From Rhodothermales bacterium (GTDB lineage Bacteria; Bacteroidota; Rhodothermia; Rhodothermales; Bin80): 64,000 nt of DNA. The stretch spans positions 1,313,246 through 1,377,245 of the forward strand of contig CATQHT010000003.1 of assembly GCA_958296045.1 (NCBI GenBank), in the 5' to 3' direction. Positions 46,376 through 55,183 of the stretch are shown piece after piece. Under the pieces are notes generated by a model. The model saw only the letters and a list, made by a program, of their open reading frames with translations, was not told where the DNA came from and did no database searches. Position 1 is the stretch's first letter. Every line of letters begins with the position of its first letter. The position numbers were made by a program, and so were the translations under genes.

Positions 46376-46933
46376 ATCGACATTAGAGTACAACGTTTTC
46401 TCCTGTCGCGTTCTACCCCAACCCTTAGCACAATACAAGTACCTGAGCCGGTAGCGGGCACACTCCTGACAGACAATCAGCGGAAAGCTGAGATTTCTTT
46501 AGCTTACCTTGCCGCATTGGCGGCTAGGGATGGGTACCTCATGCAGCCCGAACCGCACCCCGACATGGACAGCATCGACGCGACGATCCGGAGGGGACCT
46601 CCGAACAGGAGGGTGATTGACATTCAGCTGAAGGCTACGGCGTCCCCCGTCCACAAGAAGGACGGGCTCCACTTTCGTCTCAAGCAGAAGAACTACAACG
46701 ATCTGGTGGGATCCCGAAGTGTGCCCTTGCTGCTTGTCGTCCTTGAACTCCCGGCCAACGAAGCGGAGTGGCTGGAGTGCACACTAGAGCGTTTGATCAT
46801 CAGGAAGTGCGGGTGGTGGCATTCGCTTGCTGGCCAGGAATCCATCGAGGCCGGATCTCGGACCATCGTGATACCTTATTCTCAACGCATCAGTGGTTCA
46901 GGACTCGCGCCGCTGTTCGCACAGGTCGAATAG
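46376..46933 (+). CDS. DUF4365 nuclease-like protein (start codon non-standard or mutated)
   Basis: About 185 residues if translation begins at ATC 46376 (ATT 46382 and CTG 46403 are alternatives). The first standard start in frame, TTG 46517, would remove conserved sequence (DNQRKAEISLAYLAALAA), so the gene must start earlier; the frame's previous stop is at 46361-46363. Core motifs: PEPHPDMDSIDATI, VIDIQLKAT, KNYNDL, PLLLVVLELP, EWLECT, WWHSLAG and TIVIPYSQ, which is the DUF4365 pattern. An aspartate (SID) followed by QLK resembles a PD-(D/E)xK nuclease centre in its Q-x-K variant. The next gene begins two bases after its stop. DUF4365 proteins are recurrent in accessory and defence-rich regions. 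Confidence 0.8.
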   Translation: MDIRVQRFLLSRSTPTLSTIQVPEPVAGTLLTDNQRKAEISLAYLAALAARDGYLMQPEPHPDMDSIDATIRRGPPNRRVIDIQLKATASPVHKKDGLHFRLKQKNYNDLVGSRSVPLLLVVLELPANEAEWLECTLERLIIRKCGWWHSLAGQESIEAGSRTIVIPYSQRISGSGLAPLFAQVE

Positions 46934-46935
46934 GC

Positions 46936-48105
46936 ATGACCACAAACAGGTTGATGAACGAGATCACACTGGCCAAGACTATTGCCCTTCGCGCCGTCCA
47001 CGCCTATTTGCGCGCCAACGGTTGGGTTCGTGACGACACTGTAAGCCGGGCCACAGCGGACGTTTATCTGTGGCCGAGGGACGACCGAGAATTCGCCATC
47101 GTCCCCGCGTCAGAGGAGTATGGTGACTACGGCACCCGTATTTATCAGATCGCGGAGCAGATCGGCCGGATCGAAGGGCGGAATACGCTGGCCGCGCTTA
47201 CCGATCTCTCGCTTGCCGACTCGGATCTCGTGCGCGTTCGCCTCCCCCATGTACACGCGGACAACACTGTCCGTCTCGCGGACGGTGCAGCAGTGCTTGA
47301 GGAGGCAATAAATCTCTTGTTGGCCGCAGCGTGCTCGGCTGACCGGCCTCAGCGCATGTATCGGGCGGGCCGCAACAGGGTGGCTCGAGCATACCTGGAA
47401 CGCGTGCGCTTGGGCCACACTGAGCCCGGCAGCTACGTGATCAACCTTCTTTCGCCCGTGGCTCCTTACCTCCGTGAACCAGGTACGCTGCTGCCCGAAG
47501 AGCCATTTGAGCGCAGGGTTACACGTAAACTAGCCTCCGGTTTGCAAGGATCGAGACAAGCGATGGACCGAGTCAATCGAGGCGTAGCAGACATCGGCGA
47601 ATTCGAGAGGCGGTTAGGCGAAGGCATCAGTGCCAATCTATGCCGATCTGTCGCGAGGCTTACCGAGGTAGGACGAGGTCTTGAGGTGTCCGTCAGCTGG
47701 GCCATAACGAGACCGAAACAGGAGGAGGTCGGTGAGCGGATCACAGTCGCCTTCAGGCCGCCCGATGTCGCTGTCCTTAACGAAGCCGCCCGGGTACTTG
47801 GCAACCGCCAAGAGCGCACCAACGAGGAGATTAATGGGTATGTCTCACGGCTAACGCGGAACGAGGAGGATCGGATGGGGACGGCTACCATCAAGGCGTT
47901 TGTTGATGGAACGATGGCTTCCGTCCAGGCAGTCTTCGATGCAGAGGACTACACGAAGATCACGCATGCACATGAGGCGCGCCTAAGCATATCACTCGAG
48001 GGGGACTTGCACCGGGAGGGGCAGCGGTGGCGCCTCCGGAATCCGCGCGCCGTCACCGTAATTGAAGATGACGATTTCACCTTACTTGGCCTGAGCCATC
48101 AATGA
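46936..48105 (+). CDS. unknown 389-residue protein paired with DUF4365
   Basis: 389 residues from ATG 46936. No signal peptide or membrane span; soluble and charged. Visible features: an N-terminal block (AVHAYLRANGWVRDD, DREFAIVPASEEYGDY, RIYQIAEQIGRIEGR), a central LLLAAACSADRPQRMYRAGR and ARAYLERVRLGHTEPGSYV, a helical middle (RQAMDRVNRGVADIGEFERR), and a C-terminal beta-rich half (ITVAFRPPDVAVLNEAARVL, AHEARLSISLEGDLHREG, FTLLGLSHQ). I do not recognise a named domain. Tight coupling to a nuclease-like gene suggests a two-protein system, perhaps defence; that is inference. The gene looks intact. Confidence 0.8.
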   Translation: MTTNRLMNEITLAKTIALRAVHAYLRANGWVRDDTVSRATADVYLWPRDDREFAIVPASEEYGDYGTRIYQIAEQIGRIEGRNTLAALTDLSLADSDLVRVRLPHVHADNTVRLADGAAVLEEAINLLLAAACSADRPQRMYRAGRNRVARAYLERVRLGHTEPGSYVINLLSPVAPYLREPGTLLPEEPFERRVTRKLASGLQGSRQAMDRVNRGVADIGEFERRLGEGISANLCRSVARLTEVGRGLEVSVSWAITRPKQEEVGERITVAFRPPDVAVLNEAARVLGNRQERTNEEINGYVSRLTRNEEDRMGTATIKAFVDGTMASVQAVFDAEDYTKITHAHEARLSISLEGDLHREGQRWRLRNPRAVTVIEDDDFTLLGLSHQ

Positions 48106-48130
48106 CGTACGGAACGTGGATTCGAAGACG

Positions 48131-48161
48131 CAACCGTCCCGTAGACTGCATCTAACGCAGG
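48131..48161 (+). repeat. short dispersed repeat, copy 2 (partner at 11838-11868)
   Basis: Shares GTCCCGTAG-CTGCAT--AACGC-GG with the copy at 11838-11868, with about five mismatches in 31 bases. It starts 25 bases after the end of the 389-aa gene. Confidence 0.45.
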
Positions 48162-48250
48162 CGATGTACCCATGTTATGTTTTTATGGGGATCTACGTGG
48201 TCTTGCAGTAGCCACGGCTCCGAGCTGGTTGGGAGTTACCTCAGCCGTAT

Positions 48251-48295
48251 ATCCGTCTGGAAGTCCGGTTATTTGAGGACGTTTCAGCTGATTGG
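48251..48295 (+). repeat. dispersed 45-bp repeat, plus copy 2
   Basis: Reads ATCCGTCTGGAAGTCCGG then TTTCAGCTGATTGG near its end; homologous to 35039-35082 and to the inverted copy at 32001-32045. Confidence 0.7.
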
Positions 48296-48629
48296 GTGTA
48301 TCATAAATGTGGGCACATTCCGATACGAGAAGGAGCCAGAAGCTTAGCGCGAGGATAGGTCCATAGGAATTGACCAGGGTGCAATTCTAATTGTCGCTGA
48401 ACATAAGTTTGTTGGGTGTGGTGAAACAGCAGGCCAAGCGAGCTCCGGCATCAGGCCCAAGCACACTTCGCATGCCGCCTTCGCACCTTCCTAGGGCGCA
48501 CGAATCCACTGGATCGAGCAACCGAATTCACTCAATCTTCGTATTTGATGCCGCAAGCGGTCGAACCCTTCGACGACATACCTGTAAGTAAGAGCGTGCG
48601 GATTTAGTAGCGGTTGGAAGCAAATCACC

Positions 48630-48647
48630 GGTTGGCAGTTGCCAACC
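48630..48647 (+). promoter_or_regulatory. 18-bp palindrome, operator-like
   Basis: GGTTGGCA-GT-TGCCAACC is a perfect dyad with eight bases per arm and ends 18 bases before ATG 48666, overlapping the expected promoter/leader zone of the lipoprotein gene. A Shine-Dalgarno AAGGAG follows at 48651-48656. The two-base centre makes a stable RNA hairpin unlikely and a dimeric repressor site more plausible. Confidence 0.5.
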
Positions 48648-48665
48648 ACAAAGGAGAAGGGTTCT

Positions 48666-49752
48666 ATGAAGCATCGAAAGCATGTTGTCTACGGCCGTTG
48701 CTGCGCTGTTTTTCTTGGCCGGATGCGACTCGGCCACGGTATCGGATGCGGATGCGGTGCCTAACTTCGAGTATGCGGCGATTGATGCGCAGGAGATTGA
48801 GTCCCTCGCAGCCTTGGCTGCGTCCGGTACTGAGGCGCAGGAACCAGTATTTGAATTCAGTGCCGATAATCGGCCTGTGCAGAGGTTTGCCTCTATGGCT
48901 GAATATTAGGTCGCCTTGGATTTCACTATGGAAGAATCCGCCTTGCGTGATGCGCCGATCAAAATCCACCCAGCGCTTAGACGGTACGTAAAGTTCAGCC
49001 GCATGGTGCCGATGATTGAGCTCGCCATGGTGAATCAGGACGGCCAGCTGATTGTTGGCGATACGCTATACTCACTGCGCGGCGCATCGTACTCGAAGCG
49101 GCATCTTGTCTCCCGGGAGGAGGCTACCTTTCCGCTGGAGGAGTTCGATCCATCGGCGACCATGGAAGTTCGTCTGAATGCGGCCTTAGCAAAGAGGAAG
49201 GCGTCTAGCGTTACAGAGCTGTTTGGCACGCAGGGCACCACTGGGACGCATTCAGGTTGCGGAAGGTCGAATAGATTTGACTTTCTTAGCAACCCCGCGC
49301 GGCGCCACGAGACGACGACCATGTGCGTACATGATTTCAGATACCCCAGCATTAGAGTAGATCCAGAAGATTATGACTTCACGCCTAACGCTCCTGGTGC
49401 CATTGTGATGTGGAACACGTCGTACCGGACGTGGACTGACCGGACGTGGGGAGAAGCTTATACTCGATTCTACAAGTACAGAAGGATTGGCTCAATGTTG
49501 AAGCTTGCTACCGTAAGCAGCAGTGACTTGCCAAGAGAATATCCTCGGTCCACGGAGGCCACGGTGATGACGCAGCAACGCCGTTGGAGGGATGTTAAAT
49601 TTGTGTGCAGAGGCCTGCGTTCAGCACTCAATCATGGTGGACTGGTCGTACGAGCAAGCATTGCCAGATGTGCAGGAACAGGGACATGGAGCAAGCATAC
49701 GGCACTCATGGCCAATGTGCAGAATCTGCCCAACAAATATGGCATCGATTGA
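48666..49752 (+). pseudogene. broken lipoprotein gene of unknown family
   Basis: The Shine-Dalgarno at 48651 points to ATG 48666 (MKHRK), but the lipoprotein signal (MLSTAVAALFFLAGC) is in the frame of ATG 48682, so a small indel probably separates them. That frame then meets TAG at 48907-48909 (after FASMAEY) and continues undamaged to 49752 (ALDFTMEESALRDAP, IVGDTLYSLRG, HDFRYPSIRVDPEDYDF, AIVMWNTSYRTWTD). A glutamine codon would fit the TAG. The product would be a lipoprotein of about 350 residues. I do not recognise the family. It directly precedes the TonB receptor/DUF4249 pair. Confidence 0.6.
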
Positions 49753-49835
49753 TTCCTAACAGACCCTGTCTTCTGTTGCTCGGGCAGCATGGCATGTTGA
49801 ACATGCTCTATCCAAACAGCATTGGGAGTAGCGCT

Positions 49836-52319
49836 ATGAGACCTGATTCCCTGCTGTCGGCGCGGTGGCTTCGCTGCTGTTGGCTTCTGATCGCTTGGAC
49901 CTGCGCTTGGCTGACACCATGGACTGGGGCTGGCTTCGATGGAGCCATTGGTACGACGCTGCTCAGCATAAAAAGTAACGTACGCGCAACGCAAGAGGCC
50001 ACGTACACGGTGAGCGGGTACGTCACTGACGCCGAAAGCGGAGAGACCATCGTCGGCGCAACTGTGTATGTGCCCGACCGCGATCGCGGCACGACAACGA
50101 ATCAATACGGCTTCTTCAGCCTCTCCCTGAAAGCTGATTCGGTCATATTCGTGTTCTCGCACCTTTCGTATACGGCACAGACTGTGCGCATCTGGCTGGA
50201 GCAGGACCTGCGCCTCGACGTCACGATGCCGCTACGGTCGGTGTACCTTGATGAAGTCCAGGTCGTAGCAGATGCGGACGACATTGTCCAGGCCATGCAG
50301 ATGAGCCAAATCACGCTGCCCATACAGGCGCTGCAGTCCGTTCCCGCGCTTCTAGGCGAGTCCGACCTCTTAAGAGTGTTACAGCTTCTTCCAGGCGTAG
50401 CGTCTGGACGAGAGGCAACGAGCGGAATCTACGTTCGTGGTGGCGGACCGGATCAGAACCTGATTCTCTTGGACGGTGTGACGGTCTACAACGTTTTCCA
50501 CCTGTTCGGCTTTCTCAGTGCTTTCAATGGAGACGCCATAAAGGATGTTGCGCTCATCAAAGGAGGATTCCCGGCGCGCTATGGAGGCCGTCTCTCGTCG
50601 GTCGTTGACATAACGATGAAAGAAGGTAATCGGAAGGAATTCACGGGATCGGCCGACGCGGGAATCGTGGCTGCCAGAGCAACTGTCGAAGGGCCGCTGC
50701 GCAAAGATCACGCCTCGTTTCTCGTATCTGCGCGACGCACCTACTTGGACCTTCTTGCTTGGCCACTGATGCCAAAGCACAATAAATTTGGCTACAACTT
50801 CTATGACGTAAACGCCAAAGTGAGCGCGATTCTTTCTGATCGCGACCGCGTGTATGTGGCCTTCTACTCGGGACATGACCATATCTCGTCCCGCCAGACA
50901 TCGAAACCTGACGCACCCGTCAACAACCGCGCCGAGACCGACGTCGGCTGGCGCAACTTGGCAACTACGGCACGTTGGACCCGCATCCTGAGCTCTGACC
51001 TCTTTTTGAGTGTGCTTGGCGGCTACACGCGTTTCCTCCTGCGCAGTAGAAGCGAATCTGTCAGCCGGCTGGAATTCGAGCCAGAAATCCCGACGGAATA
51101 TTATTTTTCAAGCCTTCTGAGTGGAATTGCCGATGGTCTGCTGCGTGCCGATCTTCAATACACGCTAGGGCGTGACCATATCATCAGGGCTGGCGCCGCA
51201 GGTACTTTCCATCAGTACAATACGGGCACCCTGCAGCATCGACTCTCGGGAGCCGGGCTTGCCCCCGTTGATACACTTCTAGTCCCGGATCAGTTGACCA
51301 GCAGCATTGAGGCCAACGCTTATGGTGAGATTGAGGTCCGTATTGCACCGCAACTGAAGGTCAATGCCGGACTGCATCTCTCGGCGTTTGGAGTTGGGGC
51401 CGCTACGTATACCTCAGTGCAACCGCGATTCAGCCTCTGGTGGGGCCTCGCGCCAAAAGCAGCGCTGAAGGCGTCGTATGCAACGATGCAGCAATATGTC
51501 CACCTCCTGCCTTCTGGAACCGGCCTCACACTGCCATCGGATCTGTGGGTGCCGGCTACCGAGCGGATCCAACCCCAAGTGGCCGACCAAGTGGCAATGG
51601 GGATAGCTACGACCATGTTGGATGATCGCATTGCCGTCACGCTGGAGGGGTATTCAAAGCGTATGCGGCACGTGATCGAATACAAGGACGGCGTTGAAAC
51701 AACGATGTCAGGCTCCGGCGACTGGCAAGACAACGTGACCATCGGTCGCGGATGGTCGTACGGAATCGAGGTCTTCGTTCAAAAGCGATCAGGGCGAACG
51801 ACAGGCTGGATCGGATACACACTGTCACGGTCGATGCGGAAATTTGAACACCTTAACGGCGGCAAGCCATTTCCGTATACCTACGATCGTCTTCACGATG
51901 CCTCAGTCGTGGTGACGCACAGACTGCGCCCAACGGTGGAATTATCAGGAACGTGGGTGTATGGAACCGGCCAGGCGCTGTGGCTGCCGATTGGACAGTA
52001 TTACGGTCATTTTCACGACGCAGGCGACACATCCGTCAGCCCGGGTGAGGCAGAAACCCTGCTTATTTTCGGTCCTCGGAATTCGTCGCGCATGCCCGCC
52101 TATCACCGCCTCGATCTTGCCGTGCGACTGCATAAAGAAAGACGGCATACCAGGCAGACCTGGTCATTCGGGTTGTACAACGCATACAATCGCCGGAACG
52201 CTTTCGCGGTAACGTCCACTGTAGTTGCCGCTGAAGACAGAGGTCCAAGCCACATGGAATTCAAGAAGTTCACCCTGTTCCCGATCATACCGTTCGCCAC
52301 GTTCAGGCTGGAGTGGTAG
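49836..52319 (+). CDS. TonB-dependent receptor with carboxypeptidase-regulatory-like N-domain
   Basis: 827 residues from ATG 49836; ATG 49794 and 49803 are possible earlier starts. A hydrophobic export segment (WLLIAWTCAWL) precedes a CarboxypepD_reg-like domain (YTVSGYVTDAESGETIVGA, TTNQYGFFSLSL), a plug domain (LLRVLQLLPGVASGREATS, IYVRGGGPDQNLILLDGV, HLFGFLSAFNGDAIKDV, GGFPARYGGRLSSVVDI) and a 22-strand-type barrel ending FATFRLEW. Such receptors import ligands using TonB energy. The DUF4249 lipoprotein gene starts right after the stop (no gap), a pair typical for Bacteroidota. Substrate unknown. Confidence 0.93.
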   Translation: MRPDSLLSARWLRCCWLLIAWTCAWLTPWTGAGFDGAIGTTLLSIKSNVRATQEATYTVSGYVTDAESGETIVGATVYVPDRDRGTTTNQYGFFSLSLKADSVIFVFSHLSYTAQTVRIWLEQDLRLDVTMPLRSVYLDEVQVVADADDIVQAMQMSQITLPIQALQSVPALLGESDLLRVLQLLPGVASGREATSGIYVRGGGPDQNLILLDGVTVYNVFHLFGFLSAFNGDAIKDVALIKGGFPARYGGRLSSVVDITMKEGNRKEFTGSADAGIVAARATVEGPLRKDHASFLVSARRTYLDLLAWPLMPKHNKFGYNFYDVNAKVSAILSDRDRVYVAFYSGHDHISSRQTSKPDAPVNNRAETDVGWRNLATTARWTRILSSDLFLSVLGGYTRFLLRSRSESVSRLEFEPEIPTEYYFSSLLSGIADGLLRADLQYTLGRDHIIRAGAAGTFHQYNTGTLQHRLSGAGLAPVDTLLVPDQLTSSIEANAYGEIEVRIAPQLKVNAGLHLSAFGVGAATYTSVQPRFSLWWGLAPKAALKASYATMQQYVHLLPSGTGLTLPSDLWVPATERIQPQVADQVAMGIATTMLDDRIAVTLEGYSKRMRHVIEYKDGVETTMSGSGDWQDNVTIGRGWSYGIEVFVQKRSGRTTGWIGYTLSRSMRKFEHLNGGKPFPYTYDRLHDASVVVTHRLRPTVELSGTWVYGTGQALWLPIGQYYGHFHDAGDTSVSPGEAETLLIFGPRNSSRMPAYHRLDLAVRLHKERRHTRQTWSFGLYNAYNRRNAFAVTSTVVAAEDRGPSHMEFKKFTLFPIIPFATFRLEW

Positions 52320-53294
52320 ATGAAAATCCATTTTCCTTACTTGCTGGCCGCTACCGGCAGCATGCTCCTGGCAGCCTGTGAGACCGTGATTGAGATTGAT
52401 CCGCCGCCGTATGAGCCGCAGCTCGTTGTCACCAGCCACTTCGCACCAGACAGCGTCTGGTCCACGTTCATCCACACGAGTCTGGGCGTTGCCACTGCCG
52501 TGAATCCCAGACTGCAGGTGGTCAATGATGCGGTTGTCAAAATCCTACATGCTGGCGGTGTTGTGGACGAACTCGTATATGATGGTCGCGGCCGCTACGT
52601 GTCCAGAAGCAACACGTATCCAGAGGCTGGCAAGTCGTATCGGTTAAGCGTCGAAACACACGAATGGCCCTCCGTCAGCGCGGAATCGGCAGCACCGGTA
52701 CCTGCGCCAATTATTGAAACCGACTTCTTTGTGGTGCGCGCTGTGCCTTATCCTCCGTTCACAGTGGAATACGAGCTTCGGCTCCAGTTTCGCATTGAAG
52801 ATGCACCAGGAAAAAACTATTATAGGTTCGCGGTTTACTGGTACTGGGCAAACGACGAAGCGCGCTGGTATCCAGACGCTGGGCTTCCAGACAGTGCGTA
52901 CCGGATCGTAGGGTTGCAGGCTGGTGAGGTTTCTTGGTTTTGCGGGTATGATTATGCGGCTAGCGCAACGCCCATCGAACGGGAGCCAGGTTTAACTTGC
53001 GAAGAGGGAGTGGTCACAGATCGGCTTTTCGATGGACAGACGTACCAGTTCAGTGCAACGGTAACCTTTGCCGTGCACTCCATCGGTAGTGCCAGAAGAA
53101 ACGAATTACTGTTGTTACTATCAACGCTGAGCGAAGACTATTTCGAATACCAGCGTACGCTGCAAACCCAGACCTCCTGGAATGGGACCGTCTCCATTCC
53201 CCTGAATGTCTACTCCAACGTTGACGGAGGACAGGGAGTGTTTGCAGGTTACTCCAACACTACTCGCATTCTCCCGATCCCGTCTGACCAATAA
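52320..53294 (+). CDS. DUF4249 lipoprotein (TonB receptor partner)
   Basis: 324 residues from ATG 52320, immediately after the receptor stop. Signal MKIHFPYLLAATGSMLLAAC with lipobox, then ETVIEIDPPPYEPQLVV, the usual DUF4249 start. Beta-rich body with paired blocks (VVNDAVVKILHAGG, YPEAGKSYRLSVETHEWP, FRIEDAPGKNYYRFAVYWY, LSEDYFEYQRTLQTQT, GGQGVFAGYSNTTRI). Members are surface lipoproteins that probably sit on the receptor and help capture its ligand, like SusD-type partners, though without SusD similarity. Complete and intact. Confidence 0.92.
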   Translation: MKIHFPYLLAATGSMLLAACETVIEIDPPPYEPQLVVTSHFAPDSVWSTFIHTSLGVATAVNPRLQVVNDAVVKILHAGGVVDELVYDGRGRYVSRSNTYPEAGKSYRLSVETHEWPSVSAESAAPVPAPIIETDFFVVRAVPYPPFTVEYELRLQFRIEDAPGKNYYRFAVYWYWANDEARWYPDAGLPDSAYRIVGLQAGEVSWFCGYDYAASATPIEREPGLTCEEGVVTDRLFDGQTYQFSATVTFAVHSIGSARRNELLLLLSTLSEDYFEYQRTLQTQTSWNGTVSIPLNVYSNVDGGQGVFAGYSNTTRILPIPSDQ

Positions 53295-53814
53295 GCCCGC
53301 AGGTTTCACAAGTGGGAGGTCCTGGGCGGCCGTTGGGGGAAGATGGCTGGGGCAGGTGTATGGACTGTTGATGGGGGCGCAGTCGTGGCACGAGAGGGCG
53401 ATTTCGGGGGCTCGCGGCGTGCCATTGGTGTTTTTTGCCGCTCAGCGGGGCGTATTAACGTCGCGCGTGCGTCGTCGCTTGGCGCAGGGCTCTAGTTGGT
53501 GCTTATCAGAAAATAGGGCATTTTGGGCGTCTGCCTGGCTGGAGCAAGGTCGGGGGCACGCTGGGGGCCCGATAGCGACACTGGTCTGAGCGATGGGAAG
53601 GGTAACAGAAGCGCTGCGCGGCCATTTTTGACACTCAACCGGGCTTCGTTAGCTCCTGGCGGCGCAGAGTGGATACAGCTTACCCGTCGCGGGCTTGTCG
53701 GAGACAGAAAAAGAAGGGCTCAGCCGAAGCTGGAGCGGCCGAGCCTTAAGTGGCCTTCGCGCGAGCGGCGTGCCATGCTCGTCGTTTCGCTTCTTTCTTC
53801 CTGACCACTTTGCC
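53295..53814 (+). other. decayed mobile DNA between DUF4249 and an IS remnant
   Basis: Contains repeat copy B at its left end. The rest has one long but unassignable open frame (53311-53589) whose beginning overlaps the repeat; it has no domain I recognise. Confidence 0.5.
53306..53378 (+). repeat. dispersed repeat B (partner of 19057-19130)
   Basis: About 70 bases highly similar to 19057-19130, starting eleven bases after the DUF4249 stop. The terminal G-run is five here against fifteen in the other copy. Confidence 0.7.
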
Positions 53815-54158
53815 TCATCGGTGAATGTTTGCCGCCAGCACCGCCAGCCCTACCGACCGATCGAAGCCCTCCTTTCCGTGGGTACGTATGAGCCCCATCC
53901 CCCGCTGTTGCAGGTTGTTGATGGCGGACTCGATCGCAGGATGCTGTTGACGCGCCTTGATAAAATCGGGATGAGACTCCCGCTCGCGTTGTTTCGCATT
54001 GCGGTAACCAGGCTTGGGCATGACGTTCAAGTCCAGCAGCTCATCCAAGGCGTCGCGATTCTTCGCAGAGTAGAAGCCCTTATCCATGCTGCAGGACGTA
54101 AGCGACGGATAGCGCTTCATTGCTTCGCCTATGAAACCCACGATCATGGCCTTATCGC
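53815..54158 (-). pseudogene. ISNCY-type transposase, C-terminal fragment
   Basis: Read leftwards from 54158: DKAMIVGFIGEAMKRYPSL, CSMDKGFYSAKNRDALDEL, MPKPGYRNAKQRERESH, ARQQHPAIESAINNLQQRG, HGKEGFDRSVGLAVLAANI. This is the usual C-terminal end of ISNCY transposases, including the SMDKGF acid and the HxAxESAIN glutamate. It is the missing continuation of the fragment at 57449-58040; the two were separated by the 3.3-kb recombinase element. Confidence 0.85.
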
Positions 54159-54242
54159 ACGTTGCCGAATGCGAAGCAGCCGGAATCGTCGTTAGCCCAC
54201 GCCAGCGGATCATCCTTACCGAATGCCGGTCGGCGACAGGGT

Positions 54243-54524
54243 ATGGCGGATTCTGGCTCGGATGACTGGGTAGAGGTCACGCATCCTTTCCATCCATGGT
54301 TTGGTCGCCGATTTCCGCGCCAATACTGCCTGACAATTGGCAATGTGCGGCTGGTACGCTGCATTGTGGATGAAAACACGCTACGGTGTTTGCCCAGGGC
54401 GTGGACAGACTTGCGCGTGGTAGACGACTTCGAGCGGGTTTCAGCGGGCCGTGCCCTCTTTCGGGCAGACGATCTTGTGGCCCTGAGGTCGCTGGTGGAC
54501 ACGCTTTTGGAGGAACACCTTTAA
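54243..54524 (+). CDS. DUF5372-like protein of recombinase elements
   Basis: 93 residues from ATG 54243; a TTG at 54162, just inside the element, could extend it. Core wording EVTHPFHPWFGRRF, CLPRAWTDLR and ERVSAGRALFRADDLVALRSLVD is that of the small proteins (DUF5372 type) that accompany serine recombinases in bacterial transposable elements. The THPFHP-WFG start and the SAGRA-FR-DDL end are the best marks. Function unknown; a DNA-end or recombinase accessory role is inferred from co-occurrence. Confidence 0.75.
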   Translation: MADSGSDDWVEVTHPFHPWFGRRFPRQYCLTIGNVRLVRCIVDENTLRCLPRAWTDLRVVDDFERVSAGRALFRADDLVALRSLVDTLLEEHL

Positions 54525-54659
54525 TGCAACGCATAATCGCGTATTGCGCAACTTCGTGGCCAATGAGCTGTTTTTTGGCCGTAGTAGGTCGTTATTGTGT
54601 GCCTAGGTTGCATTCCGAAGCGACGTACATATTCCGTGGTGATCATTACTCCTGACGGC

Positions 54660-55100
54660 ATGTCCAGTGACAAGAGCGAGCGCCTGCAGAGGTCAAGAAC
54701 CCTCAACCCGAACCCAGAGGCGGTCTCCGATCCCCTATTTGAGTGCAGCCCCTTCTTCGATCCGCGAGACCTCCTGCAAGTCCGCTACGAGATGATACGC
54801 TCTCATACGAAAGACACGACTCTTGCAGCGGTCGCGGCCCGGTACGGCATGTCTGTACCTACCTGTGTGCGCGTAAAGCGCGCTTTCCGGGCAGGCGGTC
54901 TGCAAGCCCTGATTCCGGAGCGGCGCGGGCCCCGGGGACCCCGCAAGATTACGCCCGAAATCTTAGCGTTTGCCGAGAATTGCCGCGCCTTACCTGACGC
55001 CGTCAGCGTCCGTAAACTCGCCGAGATGATACGCGAACGCTTCGATGTAACCATCCACTACAGCAGCCTTCACCGAGCGCTGTCAAAAAAAAACTCCTAA
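54660..55100 (+). CDS. helix-turn-helix protein of the recombinase element
   Basis: 146 residues from ATG 54660. After a short tail comes DPRDLLQVRYEMIRSH, then a helix-turn-helix (TLAAVAARYGMSVPTCVRVKRAF cut as two helices), a basic-glycine hinge (IPERRGPRGPRK) and a winged second half (EILAFAENCRA, VSVRKLAEMIRERFDVTIHYSSLHRAL). The layout is like the N-terminal half of IS630-type transposases, without any catalytic domain, and is the standard middle gene between DUF5372 and the recombinase. It probably binds DNA as regulator or targeting factor. Confidence 0.78.
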   Translation: MSSDKSERLQRSRTLNPNPEAVSDPLFECSPFFDPRDLLQVRYEMIRSHTKDTTLAAVAARYGMSVPTCVRVKRAFRAGGLQALIPERRGPRGPRKITPEILAFAENCRALPDAVSVRKLAEMIRERFDVTIHYSSLHRALSKKNS

Positions 55101-55183
55101 ACGTGCTGATGACCCATCGCGTGATAGCCAGGACACCCATCGCTATGACCGTTGGCGCCAGCGGTGGCTCAGTGGCCAACACA

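Larger units (their letters stand above)
48106..48629 (+). other. intergenic stretch with two dispersed repeats
   Basis: No gene recognised. Holds repeat copies at 48131-48161 and 48251-48295. Confidence 0.5.

Noticed and set aside
26455-49752. Idea that TAG encodes glutamine in this organism, from three in-frame TAG codons in otherwise intact frames.
   Set aside because: TAG is the terminal stop of many intact genes here (mlaE, tgt, the M20 peptidase, several outer-membrane proteins), so global recoding is excluded; the interrupted genes are pseudogenes.
53311-53589. Open frame of 92 codons next to DUF4249 that contains repeat B.
   Set aside because: The repeat copies at 19057 and 34771 do not keep this frame open, so coding is unlikely.
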